Counted from the first letter of the stretch, positions 1 through 8,536 are shown. The stretch is DNA of 28,617 nucleotides from JBBIMP01 sp037444305 (GCA_037444305.1 JBBIMP010000055.1:1-28617); one strand, 5' to 3'. Translations and numbers: made by a program. Notes: generated by a model not told the origin, from the letters alone.

Positions 1-7
1 ACTCCCG

Positions 8-195
8 GCCGGCAAGCGCAGGCGCAGGCTCCTCGAACCCAGTGAGCGGTCGGGTAACCTGGTCATGTGACTCAACCCGTCGCTATCGCTCCGGGCTCCG
101 TTGACTGTCAACCGGCAAGCGCCAGCACAGGCTCCTCGAACCAAGTGAGCGGTTGGGGTACACGGTCATGCGACGCAACCCGTTGACTGCCGAAC
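8..195. repeat. imperfect tandem repeat, two units
   Basis: Two related units lie head to tail. Both begin GGCAAGCGC (at 11 and 114), continue with AGGCTCCTCGAACC and AGTGAGCGGT, then a GGTCATG core and CAACCCG, and end near GTTGACTG. The first unit is about 103 bp. The second lacks an internal stretch of about 20 bases (near 80-99) and carries scattered substitutions. No coding frame is recognisable. It lies just beyond the 3' end of the leftward HTH gene and may be part of a longer array cut by the window edge. Confidence 0.6.
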
Positions 196-240
196 GGCAT
201 GCCTGGGGAAAATTTTGTTGGCCGATATTGCGGATAATGC

Positions 241-1512
241 TCAACGCTTGATGGGGCGGATGATCTCGATGTTGCGCATCGCGTCCTCCTCTTCCTCGGG
301 GGTTAGCTCGTGGTCAAGCTGCCCCGACGACGCCAACTCCTTGTGATAGGCGCGCAGCCCATCCCCATAGTCGAAGATCCGGACCTCCAGGTTGGAATCG
401 AGAACATAAAACACATTCATAGGCACATGCAGGCGTTCGACTACCGACACTTGCAGGGAATCGGAGAAAACGGTCAGGCCGCGTACCATGTTGTAGGGAT
501 GAAACTTCCGGTTGATACAGGTGCGCGGGAAGAACACCCGCGCCCGCTCGTTCCCTGCCGGAAAACCCTTGAGCTGATGGGCAGGGTTTTCTTCCGTTGA
601 AGCCCCTTCCATCGATTCCGGGTCAAGCACCACGAGCGTCGCCTGCTTGCGCGCATTGTTGATTCCCCCAAGGTAGATCTCGGATCTGCCATCCCCTTCC
701 ATATCCAAAAAGGCGATCTGGTCGAGCAGGCCAGAATGCCAGTATTCCCGAAGCAATTCCCCGGCCGGCGAAAGCAGAGCGACTTGCGTCGGAAACAATC
801 CCACAACAACGCTGCATACGACAATGCCCATTCCTCGTTCTTCAGCGCGTCTGAATACTCCGAACTGTTTGAGAGTGAAATTGTTCGAAAACTGCTCGTT
901 GGAGGTTTCCACTTCCCTTCCCGGAATGAAGCGCCATTTCTCCATACCGCGGTCCGAGTAGCAGATGAGCATGTCCCTGCTGGCGCTATAGTCGCGGGGC
1001 CTATACAATAAAATCACCTCAAGCCGACCGTCTACATCCACATCCCCGATCCACACTTTGTTTTCCTCGCTCATCCCTGTCGCTGTGTAACTGTGTGCAT
1101 CCAGACCGGCTTCAAACACCTTGCGCCAGAGTTCGCGTCCCCGCGAGTCCAGGACGACAAGCATGTCATTCTCGATCTTGTAGGTGGAGGGAAGGGATGA
1201 GGGATTCAGTCGAATAAAAAGAACCAGAATGGTAGCAATGGACACAGCCAGAAGCACGGTGCAGATCATGGCGTAGCGCCGCAGGAACTGGACGTTGCTC
1301 CACCTTCCTGCGCGCTTCAGCGTAGCGTCCCGCCAGGCCGCCACTTCCTCCCGGCTGGCGAGAACCCGGCCCCGCCCCCCGGGGAGCCGTCTGACGGGGA
1401 GACCGCGCTCCGATGCCCACCTCTGGGCCGTCCGGTCGGTGACCCCGAGAAAATCGGCGATCTCCTTCCAGGAGGTAAGATCGTTGAGCCTGCCTTTATC
1501 GCTCTCGGTCAC
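241..1512 (-). CDS. HTH-membrane helix-FG-GAP-like sensor protein
   Basis: A 423-residue protein starting at GTG (1512), preceded by an AAAGGAA ribosome site. Residues 12-62 form an excisionase/MerR-type winged helix (SWKEIADFLGVTDRTAQRW, then RxLPGGRGRVLASREEVAAW). Residues about 79-101 are one strongly hydrophobic membrane helix. The remaining 320 residues should lie outside the membrane and contain two calcium-loop-like D-x-D-x-D-G motifs (DVDVDGRLEV near 157-166, DMEGDGRSEI near 270-279), as in FG-GAP/VCBS propeller repeats. Family knowledge suggests a one-protein membrane sensor that binds DNA through its cytoplasmic N-terminus. The ligand and target are unknown. It is divergent from the next gene and appears monocistronic. 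The HTH assignment is good; the propeller call rests on short motifs. Confidence 0.8.
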   Translation of the reverse strand: MTESDKGRLNDLTSWKEIADFLGVTDRTAQRWASERGLPVRRLPGGRGRVLASREEVAAWRDATLKRAGRWSNVQFLRRYAMICTVLLAVSIATILVLFIRLNPSSLPSTYKIENDMLVVLDSRGRELWRKVFEAGLDAHSYTATGMSEENKVWIGDVDVDGRLEVILLYRPRDYSASRDMLICYSDRGMEKWRFIPGREVETSNEQFSNNFTLKQFGVFRRAEERGMGIVVCSVVVGLFPTQVALLSPAGELLREYWHSGLLDQIAFLDMEGDGRSEIYLGGINNARKQATLVVLDPESMEGASTEENPAHQLKGFPAGNERARVFFPRTCINRKFHPYNMVRGLTVFSDSLQVSVVERLHVPMNVFYVLDSNLEVRIFDYGDGLRAYHKELASSGQLDHELTPEEEEDAMRNIEIIRPIKR

Positions 1513-1743
1513 GGATGAGTTCCTTTAGCGAAATAGCGGTGGAATGGCAAGGGAGCATTCCACGAACGCCGGTCGCGGTGTTGCACCTTGAGACCGGCGT
1601 TCAGGCACCAAGGTGCCCAATGGTCCTGATTTGTCCCTTCTTAGCACATTTGGCGCCGTCGACCAAGCGGATTGATCTGCGGCTGCACCACACCGGCTCC
1701 CTGTGCCATACAGCTCGGGCGATATCCGCAGCGGTTTCCACAA

Positions 1744-2349
1744 ATGCAAACCCGAGTGCTCGCCGAGAAGATCTGGAACCACCCCGACAACCGGGGCCTT
1801 CGGGATGCGAAACGCAGAAAGTCGTGCCTCTATGCCGGCGACCGTGTGACCATACCGGATGTCTCGCTCAGGGAAGTCGACTGCCGGACGGAGAAACGCC
1901 ATCGGTTCCAGCGCATTGCCCAAACAGTGGAGTTAAAACTCCAAGCAAACATCCGCGGTCCGGAAGCCCGGCCTCAGGTGCACTGGGTGGAGGAAGGGGA
2001 TTTCATTCAACCCGCCGTCGCACCGGGCCGCGAACTCAACGTGATCAACCGGAGCAATGGACTGTACAACCGCGACGGCGTGCGGCGAGGCTGGGAGATC
2101 ACGCAACTGGCCTTCGCCGACCGGCGCGTCCGCGTGCTGGAGCAACTCGGTCCCAACCGCCGGCCGCAGTACATGATCCACGGCATCCGGCACCACCTGA
2201 ACAGCTACCGGCGCGCACAACAGGCATCGGATCCCAACCGGCTCGTACGCCTCTTTGTCATGGCGCACACGCACATCCCGTTCTTCACCCACATCATGGT
2301 CGGGCAGCCGCCGCTGCCCGCCCGGGACAGGCGCGCGATGGCCGGTTAA
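1744..2349 (+). pseudogene. C-terminal part of a LysM-like peptidoglycan-binding protein
   Basis: The frame from ATG 1744 gives about 201 residues. The first 50 match the end of a widespread LysM-type protein: IWNHPDN, then LYAGDRVTIPD, then a CRTEKRHRF motif close to the usual caTdkrHrF. In that family the N-terminal half of the LysM fold (GDCxxSIA...) should come first. Here it is absent from this frame. A weak trace (SLCHTARAIS) lies in another frame just upstream, which would fit a frameshift. The remaining 140 residues are rich in Arg and His and unrecognised. No clear ribosome site precedes 1744. I treat it as a decayed or N-terminally truncated gene; a short functional protein is possible. 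Confidence 0.45.
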
Positions 2350-2411
2350 CATCAGGGCGGAGAATTTTTCTGTTGTCCCGGTAACGGGGATCCAATAAGA
2401 TCGCCCTACTT

Positions 2412-3482
2412 ATGGCCGAAACCACGGGCAAGCGGGCAGCACAGCGGCGCGTGGACCGCATTCACGCCTTCCGCCGCGAACTGGAGCAGCTTTCGCGCGA
2501 GGGCGCCCTTGAGCTCACCGACGAACAGCAGACAAATCTGGAGGCGCACCTCGAGTCGACACTGGCCGGCCTGGCCGCGCGCTACGACGTCGACATCAGC
2601 GACTCCCAGAAGAGGATCTCCCTCGCCATGCGCATCGCCTCCACTCTGGGAGGGCTGGCAATCTGCGCGGCGGTCTTTCTCTTCTTCTACCGCTACTGGG
2701 GGCTGCTGCACACCCCGGTCCAGGTCGGCATCCTGATCCTGGTCCCGATCGCGGCCCTGATCGCTGCGGAAGCGGTGTCGCGGAGGGAGAAAACCCTCTA
2801 CTACACTTCCCTGCTCGTGCTCCTGGCGCTCGCCGGATTCGTCATGAACCTGGTGATGCTGGGATACATCTTCAACATCGCTCCCACGCCGGCGGCATTC
2901 CTGGCCTGGGGGGCCCTGGCATGGATTCTGGCCTACAGGTTCCGGCTCCTTCTGCCCCTGGCAGCCGCCCTGATCGCGCTGGTGATCTACACCGCTAGCC
3001 TGGGCGTCACCTTCGCCGGCGGCTTCTGGGATGCAAGCCCGGAACGGCCGGAAACCTATCTGCCCGGAGGGCTGGCGCTCCTTGCCGTGCCGTTGCTCTG
3101 GCGCCGCAGCGATGAGGATTTCCGCTTCATCTACCGCACCCTGGGGCTGCTCTTCGTCGGCCTCGCCCTTCTCGTTCTGGCTGTCGCGGGACAGCTGACG
3201 TTCCTGCCCCTGGCCGGGCAAACCGCGGCGGATTTCTACCAGGCGGTCGGGCTTGCAGCGGCAGCCGCGGCGATCTGGGCAGGGGTCCGCTACCGGCTGA
3301 GCGAGTGCATCAATCTCGGCTCGGCGTTTTTCGCGGTGTACCTTTTCATCCGTTTATATCAGTGGTGGTGGGACTGGATGCCCCGATACCTCTTCTTCCT
3401 CATCATAGGGCTCATCGCGCTCGTCCTGATGGCCATATTCCACAGGTTGCGGAGGCGAACCGGCAGAGCGGAGGCGGCATGA
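2412..3482 (+). CDS. DUF2157-type multi-pass membrane protein
   Basis: A 356-residue protein. Residues 15-65 are a charged helical N-terminus (AFRRELEQLSREGALELTDEQ...) of the kind that defines the DUF2157 family. After residue 70 there are about nine or ten hydrophobic segments separated by short loops, ending in a basic tail (RLRRRTGRAEAA). The function is unknown; the family is an inner-membrane protein. No convincing ribosome site precedes the ATG at 2412. Its stop overlaps the next start in ATGA at 3479-3482, so the pair is probably translationally coupled and may act as a membrane complex. The frame is certain; the family name comes from the N-terminal pattern and the neighbour. Confidence 0.8.
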   Translation: MAETTGKRAAQRRVDRIHAFRRELEQLSREGALELTDEQQTNLEAHLESTLAGLAARYDVDISDSQKRISLAMRIASTLGGLAICAAVFLFFYRYWGLLHTPVQVGILILVPIAALIAAEAVSRREKTLYYTSLLVLLALAGFVMNLVMLGYIFNIAPTPAAFLAWGALAWILAYRFRLLLPLAAALIALVIYTASLGVTFAGGFWDASPERPETYLPGGLALLAVPLLWRRSDEDFRFIYRTLGLLFVGLALLVLAVAGQLTFLPLAGQTAADFYQAVGLAAAAAAIWAGVRYRLSECINLGSAFFAVYLFIRLYQWWWDWMPRYLFFLIIGLIALVLMAIFHRLRRRTGRAEAA

Positions 3483-4249
3483 AGCGAACGGGTCTTCCCC
3501 TGGCAATTGCCCTCATCCTGGCCGCGAATGGCCTTGCCCTGCTCGGCGTCGTCAGGAACCAGGCCGGGGAGCCCCTCCAGACCATCGAACTTACCGAGCG
3601 CGAACTGGAGCTGCAGACAGGCAACCAGGAGAATTCCGGCGTGAGTCTGCGGCTGGTGGTTTCACGTTTCCCGGGGAACACGCCTCATCCGCCGCTGGAT
3701 CGCGCCCTGCTGGAAAAACTGGGATTCCGTTTCCCGGTCGTACCGCCGGCATCGGGGAGCCGGCTGGTCCTGTTGCCCCGCCCTGCTTTTTTGGCCCTGG
3801 AATGCGAGGGCGCGGCATGGCAGCAGTGGCTTCAGCGGGCGGAAGAGGATGTTCAAATCCCGCCGGGCGCATCTTCCCAGCCTTCGCAGGAAGAAAGGCT
3901 TCAAAGGGACCGCGAGACGATGTCGCGCCTGTTTCTCATCGACGCAGCGCAGGACGCCCTGGAATTGCGCAGGCGCTATGCCGGCCAGCACCGCGTCATG
4001 GTGGTGCGCGCGACCGTTCGCGCGCGGATCGAGGACGTGAAGGATCTCAAGACCGGCACGGTCACGGGCCACAACGTCATCGGCCATGTGGCCACAATCC
4101 TGCCCGCCGTTATCCATGTCCCGCTCCCCCATTCGCGGCTGCTGGCGCCGCTCGGGCCGGCCGCGGCCTGGCAGGAGCCCCGCTACACGGTCACTCTGCA
4201 GTACGGGCACAGCCTCGAACCGTGGGTATCCGCCGTAAAGATCCACTGA
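3479..4249 (+). CDS. DUF4824-type membrane-anchored protein
   Basis: A 256-residue protein beginning MKRTGLPLAIALILAANGLA, a signal anchor that leaves the rest outside the cytoplasm. The body starts with an ELTERELELQ segment and a LDRALLEKLGF motif, typical of DUF4824 proteins encoded next to DUF2157 proteins. Its middle (VMVVRATVRARIEDVKDLKTGTVTG) and end (YTVTLQYGHSLEPWV) look like beta-rich soluble domains. I chose the start at 3479 because it overlaps the upstream stop by four bases and begins the signal sequence; the frame is open further upstream but only as antisense-like residues. Function is unknown. It probably works with the upstream membrane protein. Confidence 0.75.
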   Translation: MKRTGLPLAIALILAANGLALLGVVRNQAGEPLQTIELTERELELQTGNQENSGVSLRLVVSRFPGNTPHPPLDRALLEKLGFRFPVVPPASGSRLVLLPRPAFLALECEGAAWQQWLQRAEEDVQIPPGASSQPSQEERLQRDRETMSRLFLIDAAQDALELRRRYAGQHRVMVVRATVRARIEDVKDLKTGTVTGHNVIGHVATILPAVIHVPLPHSRLLAPLGPAAAWQEPRYTVTLQYGHSLEPWVSAVKIH

Positions 4250-4654
4250 GCCGTTTCCGTCCGTGATCACCTTTAAAGTTGGCCTTGCAGAGAAACTGCT
4301 GCCTTGCCCACAAGACTCAAAGGCACACAAACAGCCAAATTTTTACCAAAATGTACATTGACATAATTTGGCCCGGCCGGCTCACAAACGCCAAAAGAAT
4401 GCATGGAAATTCAGAGCGTCGAATCGGGCAAATAAATGACTGGCCGCGGATTTTCATCGATTCCGGGACGGTAAAACGCTCCAGCCGATCTTTCATCATG
4501 ATTTTTGAAAACTGTAAGGATTGCTGCCGTTTCATTCGGCTGCCCCATCATGGATGATTCGGGCCACATTCGCCGACCGCGGACGCACCCAGGGATGGCT
4601 TAGGAGGACAGCGATTTCTCTGTAACTTTTCCCCGGCCTGACTGCTACTTCATA
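4250..4654. other. AT-richer intergenic region upstream of the sigma operon
   Basis: 405 bases without a convincing gene. Base composition is visibly more AT-rich than the surroundings, especially 4320-4540. A TTGACA hexamer at 4358-4363 has no matching -10 box at the usual distance. An AGGAGG at 4602-4607 is about 50 bases ahead of the sigma-factor ATG and in that frame follows a stop, so it does not serve that start. Promoters for the sigma operon probably lie here but cannot be assigned by eye. Confidence 0.4.
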
Positions 4655-5188
4655 ATGGACAGAAAATACATGGCAACGGATGAGGAACTTGCACTGGAGT
4701 CTGCTGGAGGGGTCACCGATGCGTTCAGGCAGTTGTATGAGCGCCACCGCCAAGGTGTATACAACATGGCCAGGCGTTTTCTCGGAAACAGAGAGGCAGC
4801 CGAAGACGTGGCGCACGAATGCTTTTTATCGGCGTATGAAAACATCGGACAATTCGAACCGCGCCGTGGCAGCTTCAAGTCATGGCTGTTTGCAATCGCC
4901 TACCACAAATGCTGCCGTTTCAACCATCAGAAGCATCGCTGGCTTCCCATCGACCTCTTCCGGGAGCAGATCGAGCGCCTGCCAGCCGCGCCCGGGCTGG
5001 AAAGGAAACTGGACATGGAACGGCTGATTATGAGCCTGCCGGTGAGCAGCAAAATTCCAATCCTGCTTACCAAACTTCATGGTTTCTCTGTAGAGGAGTG
5101 CGCGGAAATCACCGGACTCACCGAGACCAACGTCAAGCAGCGAATATTCAGGGGTTTCAAAACTATGCAGCGGCAGATAAAGGGATGA
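4655..5188 (+). CDS. ECF-type RNA polymerase sigma factor
   Basis: A 177-residue sigma-70 family protein without region 1. Region 2 spans about residues 20-90 (FRQLYERHRQGVYNMARRFL, EAAEDVAHECFLSAYENIGQF, then SFKSWLFAIAYHKCCRF, the -10 recognition helix). Region 4 spans about 120-175, with the helix-turn-helix FSVEECAEITGLTETNVKQRIFRG reading the -35 element. ECF factors direct RNA polymerase to stress or envelope promoters. The start is uncertain: ATG 4655 and ATG 4670 both lack a ribosome site. It is followed at seven bases by an anti-sigma factor, which should hold it inactive at the membrane. Confidence 0.92.
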   Translation: MDRKYMATDEELALESAGGVTDAFRQLYERHRQGVYNMARRFLGNREAAEDVAHECFLSAYENIGQFEPRRGSFKSWLFAIAYHKCCRFNHQKHRWLPIDLFREQIERLPAAPGLERKLDMERLIMSLPVSSKIPILLTKLHGFSVEECAEITGLTETNVKQRIFRGFKTMQRQIKG

Positions 5189-5195
5189 GACTCCG

Positions 5196-5726
5196 ATGGC
5201 GAAACCAGAACCAATGATGAATTGCCGACTGGCACAAGAGGCGATGAAAGATCTTCTGTCCGGCAGCCATGAAGCCGGCCTCCAAGAGGCTCTGACGAGG
5301 CACACCCGCAGCTGCCCTAGTTGCAGAGTGGGCGTGGAAGATTTGCTGAATCTGCTCCGACTGGCCGAGGATCTGGCCCCGAGCGATGTGCCCACCGGGT
5401 TTGACGAACGTTTTTATACGAAGCTCGCCAATTTGGAAATGCAAAGGCATCGGACGGCCACCCGCCCGCTCTCCCTCTGGGAAATCGCCATGCAGCGGGC
5501 GGGCGGACCCGCAGCAGCCTTGGCGACTCTGCTTGCAACTGGAATGGGAATCGAGTGGCTGCTTCCCGATCTGACCGCCGGCAACGGCGCCGGGCTCCAG
5601 ACGCCGGAAGCGTCCCGCACCATCAACACCCTCCTGGTCGCAGCGGGGGCGGTCGGCATTGCCCAGAGCCTAAACCATCTCCATCGTCTATTCGGGCTGC
5701 TAGCCCAAAGGAGAAAATCGCAATGA
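5196..5726 (+). CDS. zinc-finger anti-sigma factor, membrane-bound
   Basis: A 176-residue protein. The N-terminus carries the ZAS zinc-binding pattern: Cys10, then His36-x3-Cys40-x2-Cys43 (HTRSCPSC). In this family the motif clamps the partner sigma factor. Two hydrophobic stretches follow at about 99-122 and 141-161, probably membrane helices, with a basic end (LAQRRKSQ). It lies seven bases after the sigma factor and overlaps the next gene by ATGA, so the three genes form one operon. The only part outside the membrane is the loop between the helices, so signal input may come through the small membrane protein that follows; this is an inference. Confidence 0.85.
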   Translation: MAKPEPMMNCRLAQEAMKDLLSGSHEAGLQEALTRHTRSCPSCRVGVEDLLNLLRLAEDLAPSDVPTGFDERFYTKLANLEMQRHRTATRPLSLWEIAMQRAGGPAAALATLLATGMGIEWLLPDLTAGNGAGLQTPEASRTINTLLVAAGAVGIAQSLNHLHRLFGLLAQRRKSQ

Positions 5727-6001
5727 CAATGAACCGATGGCAAAAAAACTTCAATCGCGCGATGGTGTACGACCTGTACTTGAAGCCGATCTTATTCGCG
5801 GTTGTCACTTACATCGTCGTCCTCTTGCTTACAAAGTGGGTTTTCACCAGGAATTTCAATGCGATGCATGCAGTGCTGGCGATTCTGCTCTATTACGCCC
5901 TCTATCTGGACGCCAAGCTGGACATGCTTAAGCGGACGCTGGATGAAAACGCCCGTTTCCGCGACACCAGAAAGCTCTGGATCGAAGGGGAACTGCAATA
6001 G
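5723..6001 (+). CDS. small two-helix membrane protein of the sigma operon
   Basis: A 92-residue protein not assigned to a named family. ATG 5723 overlaps the anti-sigma stop and follows an AAAGGAGA ribosome site. ATG 5729 is an alternative. It has two hydrophobic helices at about 22-41 (PILFAVVTYIVVLLLTKWVF) and 48-64, then a charged amphipathic C-terminus (DMLKRTLDENARFRDTRKLW) likely in the cytoplasm. Coupling to the anti-sigma gene suggests a third regulatory partner, perhaps controlling anti-sigma stability or assembly. That role is inferred from position only. Confidence 0.7.
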   Translation: MTMNRWQKNFNRAMVYDLYLKPILFAVVTYIVVLLLTKWVFTRNFNAMHAVLAILLYYALYLDAKLDMLKRTLDENARFRDTRKLWIEGELQ

Positions 6002-6199
6002 ACGGGGAAACTCGGACCCGGCGATGCTCGCCCGCAACGAAGGGGGATCGCGATTGGTCCGCCGCGCGCCCTCCACCGGACACTCTCACTTCAGGATCGC
6101 CGCTACTGATCCCTGTTTTGAAATGTCTTGCCGGTTGCAAATCACCTCCGTTTTTTAATAGACTCGCGCTGCCGGCAATCGCTTCCAAAAGGAGGGTAA
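6002..6199. other. spacer before the isomerase gene
   Basis: 198 bases between the sigma operon and the Tat-exported isomerase. No gene or clear terminator is seen. It ends in a strong ribosome site, AAAAGGAGGGTAA, directly ahead of ATG 6200, which fixes that start. Confidence 0.5.
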
Positions 6200-7138
6200 A
6201 TGCGAAACCGACCCCCCCACCCATCGCGCCGCGATTTTCTCGCGGCTGCCGCCCTGGGCGCAGTCTCCATGTCCGCGGCACCGCGCCGCATTCCGGCGCA
6301 AACGGCGGACGAGCGTTCTCCCGCGGCTCCGTTCAAGTTGAAATACGCGCCTTCCCTCGGCGCCTTCGAACAGCACGCGGGTAAAGTCCACGCAGACCAG
6401 ATCCGCTTCATGGCCCACCAGGGATTCCGCGCCCTGTTCGACAACGGCCTGATGACCCGTCCGGCCGAAGACCAGGAAAGCATCGCCCGGGAAGCTTCGC
6501 GGCACAACATGATGATCGGCCCCTTCGTCGCCTATGCCGACTTCAAGGCCAAGTCGTTCGTGACGAGAGACGCGGCGGTGCGCGAGATGCTCATGGGCAG
6601 GCTCCAGACCGCGATCGAAACCGCCCGCCGGACCGGCACCAGGTGGACGCTCGTGGTCCCGGGGCGGTATGACGAGAGCCTCAACTGGGACTACCAGACC
6701 GCGAACGTCATCGAGAACCTGAAGTGGTGCGCGGGCGTCTGCGAGCCCGCCGGTCTCGTGATCGCCATCGAACCGCTCAATCCCGTGAACCACCCGGGTC
6801 TGTTTCTGACAAAGATGGCGCAGGCCTACCAGATCTGCCGCGCCGTGGGCAGTCCATGCTGCAAGATCGTCAACGACCTGTACCACCAGCAGATCACCGA
6901 AGGGAATCTCATCCCCAACATCGATGCCAGCTGGGAGGAGATCGCCGCCTTCCACGTCGGCGATTCGCCCGGCCGCAGAGAGCCGGGCACGGGTGAAATA
7001 AACTACAGGAACGTATTCAAGCACATCGCCGCCAAGGGCTACGACGGCGTGCTCTGCATGGAGCACGGCAGGAGTCTTCCCGGCAAGGACGGCGAGAAGG
7101 CACTCATCGAGGCCTATCGGGCCGCGGATAACTTCTGA
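6200..7138 (+). CDS. Tat-exported sugar isomerase/epimerase (hydroxypyruvate isomerase-like)
   Basis: A 312-residue xylose-isomerase-like TIM-barrel protein. Residues 9-13 (SRRDFL) plus a hydrophobic, alanine-rich run form a Tat leader, so the folded enzyme should be exported. The barrel shows metal ligands in the expected order: Glu191 (IAIEPLN), Asp226 (IVNDLYHQQ), His252 (FHVGD) and Glu288 (LCMEHGR). IEPLN and NDLYHQQ are close to those of hydroxypyruvate isomerase-like proteins. The reaction would be metal-dependent isomerisation or epimerisation of a sugar or small hydroxy acid. A strong GGAGG supports this start. The Gfo/Idh gene follows after nine bases, so they probably act on one carbohydrate outside the cytoplasm. 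Exact substrate unknown. Confidence 0.85.
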   Translation: MRNRPPHPSRRDFLAAAALGAVSMSAAPRRIPAQTADERSPAAPFKLKYAPSLGAFEQHAGKVHADQIRFMAHQGFRALFDNGLMTRPAEDQESIAREASRHNMMIGPFVAYADFKAKSFVTRDAAVREMLMGRLQTAIETARRTGTRWTLVVPGRYDESLNWDYQTANVIENLKWCAGVCEPAGLVIAIEPLNPVNHPGLFLTKMAQAYQICRAVGSPCCKIVNDLYHQQITEGNLIPNIDASWEEIAAFHVGDSPGRREPGTGEINYRNVFKHIAAKGYDGVLCMEHGRSLPGKDGEKALIEAYRAADNF

Positions 7139-7147
7139 GGTGACGAA

Positions 7148-8467
7148 ATGACAGACCATCAGTTCGGCAGCAAGCCCGGCCTGACTCGGCGCGACTTCAT
7201 CCGAACCGCATCCACCGCTCCCCTGGCAGCATCCGTTTCGGGGGCCGGATTTCTTCACGCAGCCGCCGGCGCCGACAAGATACGCGTCGGCGTCGTGGGC
7301 TGCGGCGGACGCGGAACGGGCGCGGCCATCGACTGCGTGAACGCCTCGCCCGACGTAGTCATCACGGCACTGGGCGATCTCTTCCCCGATTCCATCGAAC
7401 GTTCCTACAAACGGCTGCAGGAGCGGCTGAAGAAGGAAAACATGGCCGCAACCCCGGAAACCTGCTTCACCGGCTGGGATTCCTGCGCAAAGGTCGTTGC
7501 CGCGGGCGTCGATCTGGTCATCCTGGCCGCGCCGCCCTTCTTCCGGCCGCAGCACCTGAAGACCGCCGTCGATGCCGGCAAGCATGTATTCATGGAAAAG
7601 CCGGTGGCGGTGGATCCGCCCGGCGTCCGCTCGGTGATCGCCACATCCGAAATTGCCGCGCAGAAGAACCTGGCGATTGTCGCGGGCACTCAGCGCCGCC
7701 ACCAGGCACACTACGTCGAGGTCATGAAGCGCATTGCCGGCGGCGACCTCGGCGAAATCGTCGCGGGGCAGTGCTACTGGAACATGGGCTCGCTCTGGGT
7801 TGAGCGCGCAGCGCAGAACTGGGCCGACCGGATCATCAAGAAGTGGTCCGACATGGAGTGGCAGGTCCGCAACTGGCTGTTCACCGTCTGGTGTTCCGGC
7901 GACCACCTCGTCGAGCAGCACATGCACAACATCGACGTCATCAACTGGGCGCTGGGGACGCATCCGGTGAAATGCACGGGCATGGGCGGGCGCGCCGCCC
8001 GGACGGACCCGATGTTCGGCAACGTGTACGATCACTTCGCCGTGGAATACGAATACCCCAACGGCGCGCGCATCCTGAGCATGTGCCGGCAGACCGGCGG
8101 GGCCGCCGAAAACGTGTCGGAGCGGGTCGTCGGGACCAGGGGCGTTGCCTACACCGATCCTGCCAAGGGCACCATAACGGGGGAGATCCCTTACGCCAAC
8201 GAGAAGCCGTCGCCCAATCCCTATGTCCAGGAACACGTGAACCTCATTGCCGGCATCCGGGCGGGCAAACCGCTCAACGAGGGACGCCAGGTGGCCGAAA
8301 GCACGCTCACGGCCATCATGGGAAGGATGAGCGCCTACACCGGCCGGGCGCTGAGCTGGGAGTGGGTGATGAACTCCTCCAAGCTCGATCTCACCCCGCC
8401 GCACCTCGCCTTCGAGGAACTGCCGCCCCTCGAGATCGCCGTGCCGGGGAAGACCAAACTGATCTGA
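7148..8467 (+). CDS. Tat-exported Gfo/Idh/MocA family oxidoreductase
   Basis: A 439-residue protein with a Tat leader (TRRDFIRTAS, Arg14-Arg15). A Rossmann dinucleotide loop follows (VGVVGCGGRGTG, residues 48-58), and then the family's EKP motif (MEKPVAVDPPG, 149-159). The C-terminal alpha/beta domain holds a conserved HMHNIDVINWALG stretch expected at the active site. Members oxidise or reduce sugars with a tightly bound nicotinamide cofactor; exported ones are common in Acidobacteria, Planctomycetes and relatives. It is cotranscribed with the isomerase upstream. The tail (PPLEIAVPGKTKLI) is complete. Confidence 0.9.
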   Translation: MTDHQFGSKPGLTRRDFIRTASTAPLAASVSGAGFLHAAAGADKIRVGVVGCGGRGTGAAIDCVNASPDVVITALGDLFPDSIERSYKRLQERLKKENMAATPETCFTGWDSCAKVVAAGVDLVILAAPPFFRPQHLKTAVDAGKHVFMEKPVAVDPPGVRSVIATSEIAAQKNLAIVAGTQRRHQAHYVEVMKRIAGGDLGEIVAGQCYWNMGSLWVERAAQNWADRIIKKWSDMEWQVRNWLFTVWCSGDHLVEQHMHNIDVINWALGTHPVKCTGMGGRAARTDPMFGNVYDHFAVEYEYPNGARILSMCRQTGGAAENVSERVVGTRGVAYTDPAKGTITGEIPYANEKPSPNPYVQEHVNLIAGIRAGKPLNEGRQVAESTLTAIMGRMSAYTGRALSWEWVMNSSKLDLTPPHLAFEELPPLEIAVPGKTKLI

Positions 8468-8483
8468 GTCTCTGGACTCCTTT

Positions 8484-8536
8484 GTGTCCTGGCGCCCCTG
8501 CGGCGGATCTCATTCCCCACACAGGCGCCAGGGCAC
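8484..8536. terminator. inverted repeat downstream of the Gfo/Idh gene
   Basis: Thirteen-base arms 8484-8496 (GTGTCCTGGCGCC) and 8524-8536 (GGCGCCAGGGCAC) pair with one mismatch around a 27-base loop, starting 17 bases after the oxidoreductase stop. No T-run follows the second arm, so this is not a standard Rho-independent terminator. It could be an mRNA 3' structure or a remnant of a dispersed repeat. Confidence 0.4.

Noticed and set aside
1515..2384. Rightward open frame of 289 codons overlapping the LysM-like fragment
   Set aside because: Rich in Pro and Arg with no motif; the LysM signature lies in the neighbouring frame.
4358..4363. TTGACA as a promoter -35 box
   Set aside because: No -10-like hexamer lies 16-18 bases downstream.
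4279..4557. 92-codon frame in the AT-richer intergenic region
   Set aside because: No ribosome site, no family resemblance, and an opposite-strand frame of similar quality overlaps it.
6155..8404. Leftward open frame of 749 codons
   Set aside because: Antisense to the well-supported isomerase and Gfo/Idh genes; composition is typical of a GC-rich shadow frame and shows no family motif.
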